17,057 nt of DNA from an uncultured Neomegalonema sp. (GCA_937927905.1 CALFWP010000071.1:1-17057), one strand, 5' to 3'. Counted from the stretch's first letter, positions 7,525 through 15,716 are shown. Notes: generated from the letters alone by a model not told the origin. Numbers and translations: made by a program.

Positions 7525-8169
7525 TCAGCCTTCGTTGTCTTCCACTTCGACAAACAATGTGCCTGTCTTTCCGCCATGGCTGAGCTGATAAACTTCGTAA
7601 ACCGTACCCTGGATCTGAACCAAACCGGTTTGGGCTTTATGCTTACCGGCACGGCGCTGGGAACTGCGCTCACTGTTAACCAGATTGCCGTAGGTCGTGG
7701 ATTCAATCCCGGTAAAGACCTGTGGAGCAACCTCATAACTGGAAGCAACAGTTTCAATGCTCAGATCCGGATCGTGAGGTGCGGACAGCGCCTCAACAAC
7801 ACCGGCTTTTCGCAGTGCCCCGTTTTCACAAATGATGAAACTGCGTGTTTCTTCCAGTGCACCTCGGTTACAGACCGCATTTGCAACTGCCTGTGAAGAT
7901 GCCGCTTCCGCGCTTTCCGGTCCGGTGCCTGCATCCGCGTCGGCAAGTGAACCATCCGAAGCATTATCCGCATCCGCAACATCCGTCCGGACACGGTCCG
8001 ACTTGGCCGGAACAATTGCGCCGGCCTGCTGCTGACCCTGTGCATCAGCGGCGGCTATGACTGTTGTGGCCTCGGACGTATTAAGGGCGGTGTCCTTGGA
8101 TTGCTCTGTAAACGCGGTGCTACACGCTGCCAAAGCAACACCGGCCAAGAGAACGGCGTGAAATTTCAT
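7525..8169 (-). CDS. Unrecognised lipoprotein
   Basis: 214 residues. A lipoprotein signal is clear: Lys2, a hydrophobic stretch, and the lipobox LAAC with Cys16 as the predicted lipid-carrying residue. Acidic Glu or Asp does not follow at +2 (Ser17), so outer-membrane sorting is expected by the usual rule. Residues about 20-95 are Ala/Asp/Ser-rich and look like a disordered linker. The second half is ordered, with Cys100 and Cys114 that could form a disulfide in the periplasm. It includes FIICENGALRKAG and a C-terminal segment GLVQIQGTVYEVYQLSHGG. No family is recognised. A good ribosome site (GGAGAAG) precedes the ATG. It lies 129 bases downstream of zapE on the same strand. Confidence 0.82.
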   Translation of the reverse strand: MKFHAVLLAGVALAACSTAFTEQSKDTALNTSEATTVIAAADAQGQQQAGAIVPAKSDRVRTDVADADNASDGSLADADAGTGPESAEAASSQAVANAVCNRGALEETRSFIICENGALRKAGVVEALSAPHDPDLSIETVASSYEVAPQVFTGIESTTYGNLVNSERSSQRRAGKHKAQTGLVQIQGTVYEVYQLSHGGKTGTLFVEVEDNEG

Positions 8170-8216
8170 AATACTTCTCCGTATTTTGTCTGGTGTCCAA
8201 CAAAAACGATTAAGGT

Positions 8217-8229
8217 TTACGAAACGTAA
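8217..8229. promoter_or_regulatory. Small dyad upstream of the lipoprotein gene
   Basis: TTACG and CGTAA form perfect 5-base arms around AAA, about 50 bases before the lipoprotein start. The size and position would suit a protein-binding site, but such a short dyad may be chance. The surrounding 8170-8298 is AT-rich. Confidence 0.2.
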
Positions 8230-8298
8230 CCAGCCGCAGTTAAAAGCTGAATTCTTAATTTACCAAAATAAAATAGAACTTAAAATGATGTTAAAATT

Positions 8299-9426
8299 TT
8301 ACCGGTACTTTACGCATGCTTTGCTCTCCGCAAGGTATTGCCGCGATCTCATCTCGGTAAGACGGCTTACGGTACGGGCAAATTCGAAAGACCCGTCCCC
8401 GCTTTGATAAAGACCGTCCGGCTCCGCCTCCGCAGAAATCAGAACCCTGACTTTGGCATCATAAAGAGCGTCGATTAACGTGACAAAACGCTTTGCCTGA
8501 TCCCTGTGCTCCGGCCCCATAACCGGCACATTCTCGATCATGACAGTATCGAATGTTTCCGCGATTTTCAGATAATCCGCCGGACCAAGCGCTGTTTTAC
8601 ACAAAGCTTCAAACCCGGCCCGCATCGCGGTATCATTGGCCTGTTCCAGATGAAGCATTCTGCCGCCGATTTGCAAATTACGCGGCCCGACAGCCTCGCC
8701 TCCCGTCAGCGAGCGGAACATGCGGCCTGCCAGCCCCTCAAACCTTGGGGTATCGCGGGTAATGTAGACGCCGCCACGGTCCATCCTCAGCAAACGATGG
8801 TCGGTTTCACTGTCCAGGTGCAGGACATCAAGCTGATCCTTGATAATCGCTATGAACGGCAGAAAAACATCACGGTTAATGCCGTCTTTATAAAGATCAT
8901 CCGGAGGGCGGTTGGACGTGGCAACAATCGTGACACCGCCCGCCAGCATCCCCTCGAACAACCGCCCGACAATCATCGCATCGGCAACATCCGTGACCTG
9001 CATTTCATCAAAACACAAAAGGTTTGCGGTTGCGGCAATCTGCCTTGCCACAGTCGGAAGGGGATCCGGCGTGCCCTTTGCGCGCTCAACCTTCAGTTTG
9101 GCATGAACTTCCTGCATAAACCCGTGAAAATGTACGCGCCGTTTCGGATCGGCGGGCGCTGCTTCGAAAAACAGGTCCATAGCCATGGTTTTTCCCCGAC
9201 CGACACCGCCCCAGACGTAAAGTCCTTTAAGGGGCGGCTCTTTCTTTGCTGCCTTTGCACCAAAACCGAAAAATCCCCTCGGTTTGGGGGTTTCGCGCTT
9301 ATAGGTCTTTTCTCCCAACCGCAGCCACAGAACCTGTAGTTTTTCCAGCATGATGTGCTGAAGCGGATCAGAGTTGAGTTTTCCTTCGGCAATCAGGACA
9401 CGATATCGCGGCAGGGGTCCGTCCAT
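8299..9426 (-). CDS. zapE: Cell division protein ZapE (AFG1-like ATPase)
   Basis: 375 residues. ZapE is a cytosolic P-loop ATPase of the AFG1 family. In E. coli it associates with the Z-ring at constriction and is needed under stress; the mitochondrial relative (LACE1/AFG1) is linked to protein quality control. Walker A GGVGRGKT is at 73-80, Walker B LLCFDEMQVTD at 136-146, and the sensor-like ATSNRPPDDLY at 169-179. HFHGFMQEVH (99-108) is also characteristic. Length and order fit the family. The N-terminal MDGPLPRYRVLIAEGKL is typical, so the ATG at 9426 is likely, although the ribosome site is weak. A Lys/Gly/Phe-rich insert near residues 48-65 (GFFGFGAKAAKK) is a variable feature. Confidence 0.95.
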   Translation of the reverse strand: MDGPLPRYRVLIAEGKLNSDPLQHIMLEKLQVLWLRLGEKTYKRETPKPRGFFGFGAKAAKKEPPLKGLYVWGGVGRGKTMAMDLFFEAAPADPKRRVHFHGFMQEVHAKLKVERAKGTPDPLPTVARQIAATANLLCFDEMQVTDVADAMIVGRLFEGMLAGGVTIVATSNRPPDDLYKDGINRDVFLPFIAIIKDQLDVLHLDSETDHRLLRMDRGGVYITRDTPRFEGLAGRMFRSLTGGEAVGPRNLQIGGRMLHLEQANDTAMRAGFEALCKTALGPADYLKIAETFDTVMIENVPVMGPEHRDQAKRFVTLIDALYDAKVRVLISAEAEPDGLYQSGDGSFEFARTVSRLTEMRSRQYLAESKACVKYR

Positions 9427-9995
9427 TAATTCTCACTCGTCTGATTCAGCTCCGGCACTTCCGCAGCACCGTTACCGGAACCATAGCGCATGCCGTAAAT
9501 CAACAGCACTTTTGAGTCAGGTCGGGTGCTCTCCGGTGCTACGGGTTTTAATCGTCTTCAGCATATGAAACGATCTTTACCGGAAAGCCCGCAACAGTGT
9601 TTTGTCAATGACACGTCTGGCGAAATAAGACTGCAATTCGTTGTATGTGTATTTGACCTGCATGGCTGCACACACGGAACAATTTCCGCACTGCCTTCAG
9701 GTCCCAAGCCAGTAAAAATACTTTTTTAAGCGACGCAAACTCGCAAACGGTTTCACGCTTGTGCGACCGTTTCGAAGTCGTAGCAAGTGCAGAGTCGGGC
9801 ACAATCTCGATAATTTATGGCTGAGCCATGCCTTTGACGATATGTTTGCTATCCCGAAAATCTGAGCGGGATGCAACAGCGCCAACGGCCGTATCAGATT
9901 GGATTGTCTGACCGGATATAACCCGGACCGCGCAACCTGAAACGCCCGTTGTCATTATTCATGTTGAATTCTGATATTTTTAGCATTCGTTTGTA
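9427..9995. other. 569-base block without a credible gene
   Basis: Short frames on both strands here (for example 9526-9729 plus, 9605-9802 minus) have compositions unlike proteins, and none has a good ribosome site. Only small dyads are visible: ATGGCT/AGCCAT at 9817-9829 and CTGATA/TATCAG at 9971-9999, the latter spanning the stop of the microprotein gene. I do not recognise SRP RNA, tmRNA, 6S RNA or RNase P RNA. It must hold the zapE promoter. The remainder may be a non-coding RNA or a decayed gene. Confidence 0.5.
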
Positions 9996-10115
9996 TCAGT
10001 TATCGAACAGTTCATCTTCCGGCAAAGTCAAAGCATCGTCGTCATAATCGACTTCGAAATCACCGATAATTGCATCAACATCAAATTCAGTTTCCGTACC
10101 CAGTTCGTAATCCAT
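9996..10115 (-). CDS. 39-residue highly acidic microprotein
   Basis: ATG at 10115 to TGA at 9996-9998. AGAGGGA lies about 9 bases upstream and is a good ribosome site. The peptide, which starts MDYELGTETEFDVDAIIGDF and ends DELFDN, has 16 Asp/Glu and no Lys, Arg, His or Cys, so its net charge is close to -16. Hydrophobic residues recur among the acids (FDVDAIIGDFEVDY), which could form short amphipathic or beta segments. It lies 141 bases downstream of metG on the same strand. There is no strong terminator between them, but the gap is AT-rich and may hold its own promoter. No family is recognised. A role as an acidic adaptor, nucleic-acid mimic or metal binder would be speculation. Confidence 0.6.
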   Translation of the reverse strand: MDYELGTETEFDVDAIIGDFEVDYDDDALTLPEDELFDN

Positions 10116-10256
10116 TTTTCGTGTCCCTCTGACGAAGTGTGTGTGGGAAGCATGGTCACGCATACGGGTTAAAGAAGTTTTTCGTGCGTACGATAACGCT
10201 GATTATTTATAATAAACAAAGACTTAAATGAACTTTATACAGAAAATAAAGCCTCA

Positions 10257-11975
10257 TCAAGCCACTGATAAACCACCGAATTTTTCCTCCCAAACCTTTC
10301 GTTCACCATCATCGATTTTTTTGAAAATATTTTCCGGAACAATAAATTTATGTCCTTCAGGCAGGGTATTCAGAACATCGGATGCCTGCTCAGGCCATGT
10401 TCCTTGCCAGTGCAACGCCGTGTTAATCGCGTCAGCAGCGTCCGGAATAAACGGCTCCGAGACGGTGGCATAAAGCGCCATCAGATTAAGGGCGGTGCGA
10501 ATAATCATTGCAGCCTGTTCAGGGTCCGTTTTATAGACGGCCCAGGGTGCAGCCCGTTGCAAATATTCATTCCCAGCAACCCATATGCCGCGAAGTTCGG
10601 CGGCAGCTTTGCGGATTTCTATTGATTCCATAGCAGCGGCATAAGCGTCAAGCCGTTGATTCAAATCTTCAATCAGGGCCTTTTCTTCTGTGCCCGGCGT
10701 GCCGCCCGACGGCACCGTCTCGCCGAATTTTGAGCGGCAGAACTTTGTTACGCGACTGACAAAGTTTCCGAGCACATCGTTGAGGTCTTTGTTACAGCCG
10801 TTCTGGAAAGCAGCCCATGTGAAATCGCTGTCGCTGGATTCCGGCGCATTCGAAAGCAACCACCAGCGCCAATAATCGGAGGGCAGCAGCTCCAGAGCCT
10901 GATCCATAAAGATACCACGCTGGGACGAGGTTGAAAACTTGCCGCCCTCATAGGTCAACCAGTTGAATGCCTTCAGATGATCCACCAGCTTCCAAGGCTC
11001 GCCGGACCCCATCATCGTGACGGGAAAGCTGAGCGTATGAAACGGCACGTTATCCTTGGCCATGAATTGTACGTATTTTACGTCATCGGCGCCTTCGTCC
11101 TCACGCCACCAGCGTCGCCAGTCAGCCTCGGTTTTGCCGTTGGCATCTGCCCATTCCGCAGTGCCGGCGATGTATTCGATCGGAGCATCAAACCAGACAT
11201 AAAATACTTTGCCGTCCATACCGGGCCAGTCATCCACGCCCTTTTTGACGGGGATACCCCAATCCAGATCGCGGGTAATGCCCCGGTCCTGTAAACCGTC
11301 ACCGTCATCAAGCCATTTCTTCGCAATGGATGTTGTCAGCACAGGCCAATCGGTTTTCGAGTCAATCCAAGTACGCAAACGGTCGCGCATTGCGGATTGC
11401 CGAAGGTAAAGATGTTTCGTTTCGCGCACCTCCAGATCGGTTGATCCGGAGATTGCCGAACGCGGGTCGATCAAATCTGTCGGGTCGAGTTGTTTGGTGC
11501 AGCTTTCGCACTGATCCCCGCGAGCATTGGTGCTGCCACAATTCGGGCAGGTGCCTTCAATATAGCGGTCCGGCAGATAGCGCCCGTCGGCCTTCGAATA
11601 GATCTGTTTTTCCATTACCTCTTCGATCAATCCGGCTTCGGACAGGCGGCCCGCGAAATGTTGAGTCAGTGCATGGTTGCGCGGTCCGGAAGAGCGCCCG
11701 AAATAATCGAAACTCAACCGGAACCCTTCGCCGAGCGCTTTTTGCGTTTCGTACATCGTCGCACAGAACTCTTCGACCGGTTGTCCGGCTTTTGCCGCAG
11801 CAAGTTCTGCGGGAGTGCCGTGTTCATCGGTCGCGCAGATATGCATCACCTCATGACCCCGCGCCCGCATGTAACGGGCATAGGCATCCGAGGGCAGCAG
11901 AGAGCCGACCAGGTTGCCGAGATGCTTGATCCCGTTGATGTAAGGCAGGGCGGATGTAATGAGAATTCTGGCCAT
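10257..11975 (-). CDS. metG: Methionyl-tRNA synthetase
   Basis: 572 residues, a class I synthetase that charges tRNA-Met in the cytosol. The HIGH-type motif is KHLGN (17-21), preceded by TSALPYINGIKH. The zinc knuckle has Cys143, Cys146, Cys156 and Cys159, in CPNCG then CESC. WFDAPIEYIA (residues 251-260) is a conserved catalytic-domain stretch. The KMSKS-type loop reads KFSTS (346-350), as in a known MetG subgroup. The anticodon-binding helical domain follows to the end. There is no C-terminal tRNA-binding dimerisation domain, so it is a short-form enzyme, probably monomeric. The ATG at 11975 has GGAG about 9 bases upstream. It is 116 bases downstream of the SOUL gene, same strand. Confidence 0.97.
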   Translation of the reverse strand: MARILITSALPYINGIKHLGNLVGSLLPSDAYARYMRARGHEVMHICATDEHGTPAELAAAKAGQPVEEFCATMYETQKALGEGFRLSFDYFGRSSGPRNHALTQHFAGRLSEAGLIEEVMEKQIYSKADGRYLPDRYIEGTCPNCGSTNARGDQCESCTKQLDPTDLIDPRSAISGSTDLEVRETKHLYLRQSAMRDRLRTWIDSKTDWPVLTTSIAKKWLDDGDGLQDRGITRDLDWGIPVKKGVDDWPGMDGKVFYVWFDAPIEYIAGTAEWADANGKTEADWRRWWREDEGADDVKYVQFMAKDNVPFHTLSFPVTMMGSGEPWKLVDHLKAFNWLTYEGGKFSTSSQRGIFMDQALELLPSDYWRWWLLSNAPESSDSDFTWAAFQNGCNKDLNDVLGNFVSRVTKFCRSKFGETVPSGGTPGTEEKALIEDLNQRLDAYAAAMESIEIRKAAAELRGIWVAGNEYLQRAAPWAVYKTDPEQAAMIIRTALNLMALYATVSEPFIPDAADAINTALHWQGTWPEQASDVLNTLPEGHKFIVPENIFKKIDDGERKVWEEKFGGLSVA

Positions 11976-12091
11976 ATCGGGCGCTCCGGTCTTTCGTGAA
12001 GACCTCTATAACGCAAAGCTGGCGCAAATCGTACTGAAACTCTTACAATTGCAACATACGATTCAGATTGCGCCAAACTGCGTCTGACTGA

Positions 12092-12718
12092 CTATTCCAC
12101 AGGGATAAGCACTTCGTTTCGCCGCAGCGGACCGATCACCCAGGGATCGTTGTAAAACGCATATTCGGCGGGTCCGGTGGCGGTAATGCCGTTCTCAACC
12201 AGCCAGGCGGTCAGAAGGGCTTCTTTGTCCCGGAGCATCCGGTCACCCGCACGGCCGGAAAAGCGTATCGCAGCCACTTTACGGGATGGTTGTTCATAAA
12301 CTCTGATGGCGGGATTAGCAGGTTTCGGAAGCGTCGCCAGCGTCCATTCCGGCGGCATGGAAAAGGCCATCGTCCACTCTCCGTCGGCGTCTTCGGCTTG
12401 AATGATTGTTCCCGGTCCGGCAATTTCAGCCCGGACAGGCTGTGTAATCACGGGAGCAGTCATTGCGATGCCGCCCTCGGGTCTTTCTTTGTTGAAAATG
12501 TAAGCCGCAAGCTGCCGGAAACCTTTTCCGGCAGCCTCCTGCCTTGTGCCGGAGGTCGTGACCTCGGCAAAGATAAGCGGGTCATAGCGGCGTATCTCAA
12601 AATCCCGATCCGTACGTTCAACGACATAATCCGGCATTTCAGTGTCTCCGGAAACATTGGAACACGACAGAAGACCGGCACTGACGATACAGGCGGTCAA
12701 AACGGCACGCAGGGTCAT
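12092..12718 (-). CDS. SOUL-family (heme-binding-like) lipoprotein
   Basis: 208 residues. The N-terminus has a signal with lipobox LLSC, Cys19 being the predicted modified residue, so this is an envelope lipoprotein. From residue 29 the SOUL fold is clear: PDYVVERTDRDFEIRRY, the helix GKGFRQLAAYIFNKE, then IAMTAPVI (84-91), and the C-terminal YNDPWVIGPLRRNEVLIPV. Animal SOUL and p22HBP bind heme or tetrapyrroles; bacterial members are mostly uncharacterised, so heme binding is only possible. GGGAGA, about 5 bases upstream, supports the ATG at 12718. It precedes metG on the same strand by 116 bases, where I see no strong terminator. The tRNA-Gly gene lies on the other side. Confidence 0.9.
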   Translation of the reverse strand: MTLRAVLTACIVSAGLLSCSNVSGDTEMPDYVVERTDRDFEIRRYDPLIFAEVTTSGTRQEAAGKGFRQLAAYIFNKERPEGGIAMTAPVITQPVRAEIAGPGTIIQAEDADGEWTMAFSMPPEWTLATLPKPANPAIRVYEQPSRKVAAIRFSGRAGDRMLRDKEALLTAWLVENGITATGPAEYAFYNDPWVIGPLRRNEVLIPVE

Positions 12719-12846
12719 AATTCTCTCCCGATATCGGCTGAAGCGTGAAATAGGGCAAAAAACCCCGACTTAAACCTCTTGCTCATCAGGGGCAGCACGG
12801 TTATGAAGCGTTCGTAGTTTCTGTTGATGTAGTCACACGACAGAGC

Positions 12847-12920
12847 GCGGGCGTTGTGTAGTGGTAAGACCTCAGCCTTCCAAGCTGATGACGCGGGTTC
12901 GATTCCCGCCGCCCGCTCCA
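12847..12920 (+). tRNA. tRNA-Gly(TCC)
   Basis: 74 bases including an encoded CCA. The acceptor GCGGGCG pairs exactly with CGCCCGC. The anticodon stem TCAGC/GCTGA is perfect and its loop CTTCCAA carries anticodon TCC (reads GGA and, by wobble, GGG). The T-arm GCGGG-TTCGATT-CCCGC is intact and the discriminator is T. In the D arm, GTGT opposite AGAC leaves a G-G mismatch at the third pair. A run of seven T at 12924-12930 directly follows and may end the transcript. Confidence 0.95.
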
Positions 12921-13008
12921 ATATTTTTTTGTTCCTATAATTGCTCTAGTATCGCTCCTGACCGGCAGAGCTGTTTTTGTGATGTCATTTTCCGTATAGG
13001 ATGCACAC

Positions 13009-13743
13009 ATGGAGTGGCGCGCAACTGGTATTGTTCTTTCGGTGCGCCGTTACGGTGAAAATGCGGTGATTATCGAGGCGCTGACGGCTGATTACGGGCG
13101 TCATGCCGGACTGGTGCGCGGCGGGGCGGGGCGCAGGCTGTCGCCGGTTCTGCAACCCGGAAATCATGTATCATTGCGGTGGCGGTCGCGATTATCCGAA
13201 AATCTCGGAGCATTTGAGGTCGAGCTGATTCACCCCTATGCTTCTGATGCCATATCCGACCGTGAAGCCCTGGCAACGCTGGATGCGATGCGGGCGCTTG
13301 CCTGTGTGTTTCTACCTCAGCGTACAGCGACTTCTCTGTTTGATCTGACTGAACTGTTTCTGAAGCTTCTAACCGATACCGGCAGCCGCCGCGTTGCTTA
13401 TGCACAATGGGAGATTGCCTTGCTCGCCGAGTTGGGTTTCGGCCTTGATCTAAAAAAATGCGCCGTTACCGCAGCGACCGAGGGACTTTCTTATGTCTCA
13501 CCCAGATCGGGGCGTGCCGTCACACGGCAGGCCGGTGCGGAGTATGCGGATAAGTTATTACCGTTGCCGCCCTTTTTGAGCGAGGGGGGCACCATTGCGG
13601 ATGCCGCTGAATTTGCGGATGCACTTGTACTGAGCGGGTACTTTCTGGAACGCTGGGCCGGCGGTGCACTGGGGTTGAATGCTCTGCCCCCGGCACGCGA
13701 GCGGCTTTTATCTATAATTAAAAGACAGTCAAAAACGCCCTAA
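13009..13743 (+). CDS. recO: DNA repair protein RecO
   Basis: 244 residues. RecO works with RecR (and RecF) to load RecA on SSB-coated single strands in gap repair. The N-terminal OB-fold is recognisable in MEWRATGIVLSVRRYGENAVIIEALTADYGRHAGLVRGG. The helical C-terminal half includes AYAQWEIALLAELGFGLDLKKCAVT (residues 130-154). The two-pair cysteine zinc site found in some bacterial RecO proteins is absent: only Cys99 and Cys151 are present. AGGA at 12998-13001 is seven bases before the ATG. The start is 88 bases after tRNA-Gly. The last 15 bases overlap the end of the opposite-strand gene, so there is no room for a separate terminator. Confidence 0.93.
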   Translation: MEWRATGIVLSVRRYGENAVIIEALTADYGRHAGLVRGGAGRRLSPVLQPGNHVSLRWRSRLSENLGAFEVELIHPYASDAISDREALATLDAMRALACVFLPQRTATSLFDLTELFLKLLTDTGSRRVAYAQWEIALLAELGFGLDLKKCAVTAATEGLSYVSPRSGRAVTRQAGAEYADKLLPLPPFLSEGGTIADAAEFADALVLSGYFLERWAGGALGLNALPPARERLLSIIKRQSKTP

Positions 13744-14625
13744 AACGGTACCTGCTGTCTCCAGAGACAGTGTCGCCTGTTGAGTGCGCCGGGCAGCACG
13801 GGCACAAATTTGCGCACTGTTGGCACCCCAGGCGCATTCCACGGCAACGGATGCGTCGGTCTTTTCAAAATGAACAGCACGCTTGAAACTGCTGAATTTT
13901 CCGGATTGCTGCATGTTTCTGATTTTATTCTGTACAGCCGAACAGGTAACCCCCTGGCCGCGCAACGCATCCGTCAACTGATCCGGCGCAACCGGCGCAC
14001 GGCATAGTTTCCACAGAATATCCGTATGTACGGTGGCAAATGATTTCATGATGACACGATATTTGTCATCCAGCCCGTCATACGTCCTTGCAACCTGTGC
14101 CGCCTCCCAGAATTCATAACTGGTCAGAAAATCAACGGGATTCACCCGGGTTGCCCCCGGCGGCGGCGGGTCTTTGTAACCCGGCGGCAGTTGCGGCAAC
14201 TCAAGATTTGCGTTTGTGAACGCATAAATCAGTTCGTCCCCGCCTGCATCAGGACGCCAGACCATGGATAGGCCAACAGGAATTCTCCGGAATTCAACAA
14301 TGCCTTTTTTCCCTTGCAGGACCAGAGGCCCGCGAACACCATTAGGGACCGCTTCGGCCTCAAACCGGGCCTGCCCGCTGGAGGCCGAAACGATATCAAC
14401 AATATAGCCGTCCTCCACCTGAACAATCTGCACGGCAATGCCCTGCGCCCCGTCCAGGCCGTGATATACGCCGTCCGCGACCTGCGCCTGTGAAACCCCG
14501 CCGAAAAACACAGCAGCCCCTGCCAGAATGCAGCAAACCCGGGACTTCACAAAGCGAATTGGCCCGAAATACCGCTGCCAAGCCCCGGACAGACCTGAAA
14601 TCAGCCACACCGCAAACGTAATCAT
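13729..14625 (-). CDS. Unrecognised exported protein
   Basis: Up to 298 residues from the ATG at 14625, which has GGGG about 8 bases upstream. A hydrophobic signal-like segment (CCILAGAAVFFGGVSQAQ) lies near residues 31-48, with a likely cleavage after AQA-type residues, so the mature part begins near VADGVYHG. A GTG at 14548-14550 would give a shorter, more usual signal peptide and is an alternative start. The mature part has a beta-rich first half (IAVQIVQVEDGYIVDIVSAS), a Pro-rich hinge (LPPGYKDPPPPG) and a second half with several Cys (LCRAPVAP, VTCSAVQNK, VECAWG, ICARAARR), suggesting periplasmic disulfides. No family is recognised. It overlaps recO tail to tail and is divergent from the LysR gene. 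Confidence 0.75.
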   Translation of the reverse strand: MITFAVWLISGLSGAWQRYFGPIRFVKSRVCCILAGAAVFFGGVSQAQVADGVYHGLDGAQGIAVQIVQVEDGYIVDIVSASSGQARFEAEAVPNGVRGPLVLQGKKGIVEFRRIPVGLSMVWRPDAGGDELIYAFTNANLELPQLPPGYKDPPPPGATRVNPVDFLTSYEFWEAAQVARTYDGLDDKYRVIMKSFATVHTDILWKLCRAPVAPDQLTDALRGQGVTCSAVQNKIRNMQQSGKFSSFKRAVHFEKTDASVAVECAWGANSAQICARAARRTQQATLSLETAGTVLGRF

Positions 14626-14681
14626 AGCGCAAACCCCATTGGTATATTATCCGCCGTGTTCTACAAAACATTCGCACATGG

Positions 14682-14695
14682 GACAGTATTCTGTC
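14682..14695. promoter_or_regulatory. Dyad between divergent genes, candidate LysR operator
   Basis: GACAG and CTGTC are perfect 5-base arms around TATT, in the 99-base gap between the exported-protein gene and the LysR gene. LysR proteins often bind between divergent genes and control themselves and the neighbour. The dyad is short and does not clearly fit the T-N11-A pattern, so this is weak. Confidence 0.25.
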
Positions 14696-14724
14696 ATCAT
14701 TTTGATATTAAGGAGCATCTGAAA

Positions 14725-15612
14725 ATGGACTGGGACCGGCTGCGGGTTTTTCACGCTGTTGCAAATGCCGGAAATGTGACCCATGCGGGCGAAACCCTGC
14801 ACCTTAGTCAATCAGCTGTCAGCCGCCAGATCAGAAACCTTGAATTGTCCATGGGCGCGACACTGTTCCATCGCCATGCACGGGGCCTGCTGCTGACATC
14901 GGAAGGCGAAATCCTTTATGAAGCAACCCAGGAAATTACAGCGCAGCTTGAGGCCTCAACAGCACGCTTAAGGAACAATCGCGAGGGCGTGCACGGACCT
15001 TTGCGTGTCACAACCACGCTTGGTTTCGGGATCCGCTGGCTGACCCCGCGCCTGCCGAAACTTCTTGCAGAGCACCCGGGATTGAATATCGAGCTGATAT
15101 TGACGGAAAAAATACTGGATCTTCCCATGCGCCAGGCGGATGTTGCCATCCGCATGAGAGCACCGAGACAGGCAGACGTCATAGGCCGAAAGCTATGGTC
15201 AATGCGCATCGGGCTTTTTGCATCCGGCGCGTACCTGGCACAAAGAGGGATTCCTGAAACAGTTGAGGATCTCTCGGATCATGATCTGATCATTTACAGT
15301 GAGGCGGCACCGCAACCGACTTATGAGATCGACTGGTTGAACCGCGAAAGCAAGAACCTTCTTAATTTCAGGCCCAGACTGACTGTAACAACCCAGTTTG
15401 CCGTGCTGGAAGCGGTCAAGCAAAACGTCGGCATCGGATTGATGCCGGAATATCTGTCCGAGCCTGGCGACTCGCTGATCCGTGTCCTCCCGGAACAAAA
15501 GGGTCCGGTGATTGAACCCTATATTGTGTACGCTAAAGAGTTGAGTACATCAAAACGCGTTTCTGTTTTCCGGAAGTACATTTTGGCACAGTTCGGAAAA
15601 TCTACTGTATAG
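14725..15612 (+). CDS. LysR-family transcriptional regulator
   Basis: 295 residues from the ATG at 14725. This start is chosen over the upstream in-frame ATG at 14656 because AAGGAG at 14710-14715 is nine bases before it and the family N-terminus MDWDRLRVFHAVANAGN begins there. The winged HTH spans about residues 1-60, with HLSQSAVSRQIRNLE as the recognition region. The effector domain follows from about residue 90 (GPLRVTTTLGFGIRWLTPRL), with VAIRMRAP and a C-terminal GIGLMPEYLSE. It resembles the group that acts on nearby metabolic genes, but no effector can be assigned. It is divergent from the exported-protein gene over 99 bases and lies 233 bases before the Ser-rich exported protein gene, so either could be a target. 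Confidence 0.92.
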   Translation: MDWDRLRVFHAVANAGNVTHAGETLHLSQSAVSRQIRNLELSMGATLFHRHARGLLLTSEGEILYEATQEITAQLEASTARLRNNREGVHGPLRVTTTLGFGIRWLTPRLPKLLAEHPGLNIELILTEKILDLPMRQADVAIRMRAPRQADVIGRKLWSMRIGLFASGAYLAQRGIPETVEDLSDHDLIIYSEAAPQPTYEIDWLNRESKNLLNFRPRLTVTTQFAVLEAVKQNVGIGLMPEYLSEPGDSLIRVLPEQKGPVIEPYIVYAKELSTSKRVSVFRKYILAQFGKSTV

Positions 15613-15679
15613 TTTCGGGACACCCAATCAAAACTATTTGAAGTACTAAGTACTGTTAACCTTAAATCCTGAATTTATT

Positions 15680-15716
15680 CAACGCATATTAATCAGCATA
15701 CGCTAGAAATGCGTTG
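15680..15716 (+). promoter_or_regulatory. Inverted repeat upstream of the Ser-rich protein gene
   Basis: CAACGCAT (15680-15687) and ATGCGTTG (15709-15716) are perfect 8-base arms 21 bases apart, about 130 bases before the next start. Two AGTACT palindromes lie slightly upstream (15642-15647 and 15649-15654). These could be operator sites or part of a leader; the spacing and AT-rich loop do not suggest a terminator. The rest of 15613-15845 shows no gene. Confidence 0.35.

Noticed and set aside
8506..9339. Plus-strand frame of 277 codons
   Set aside because: It is antisense to zapE, whose Walker A and B motifs are intact. The antisense composition is unlike a protein.
9526..9802. Short frames on both strands in the zapE-metG gap
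   Set aside because: No ribosome site, composition unlike proteins, and the frames overlap each other on opposite strands.
10204..10256. AT-rich small palindromes after metG as a terminator
   Set aside because: Arms such as CTTTAT/ATAAAG are short and AT-only, with no GC stem followed by a T-tract.
11330..11929. Plus-strand frame of 199 codons rich in Arg and Ser
   Set aside because: It is the shadow of metG, including the zinc-knuckle region on the true strand.
14656..14724. Upstream in-frame start for the LysR gene
   Set aside because: The extra 23 residues do not match the family, and the strong AAGGAG site serves the ATG at 14725.
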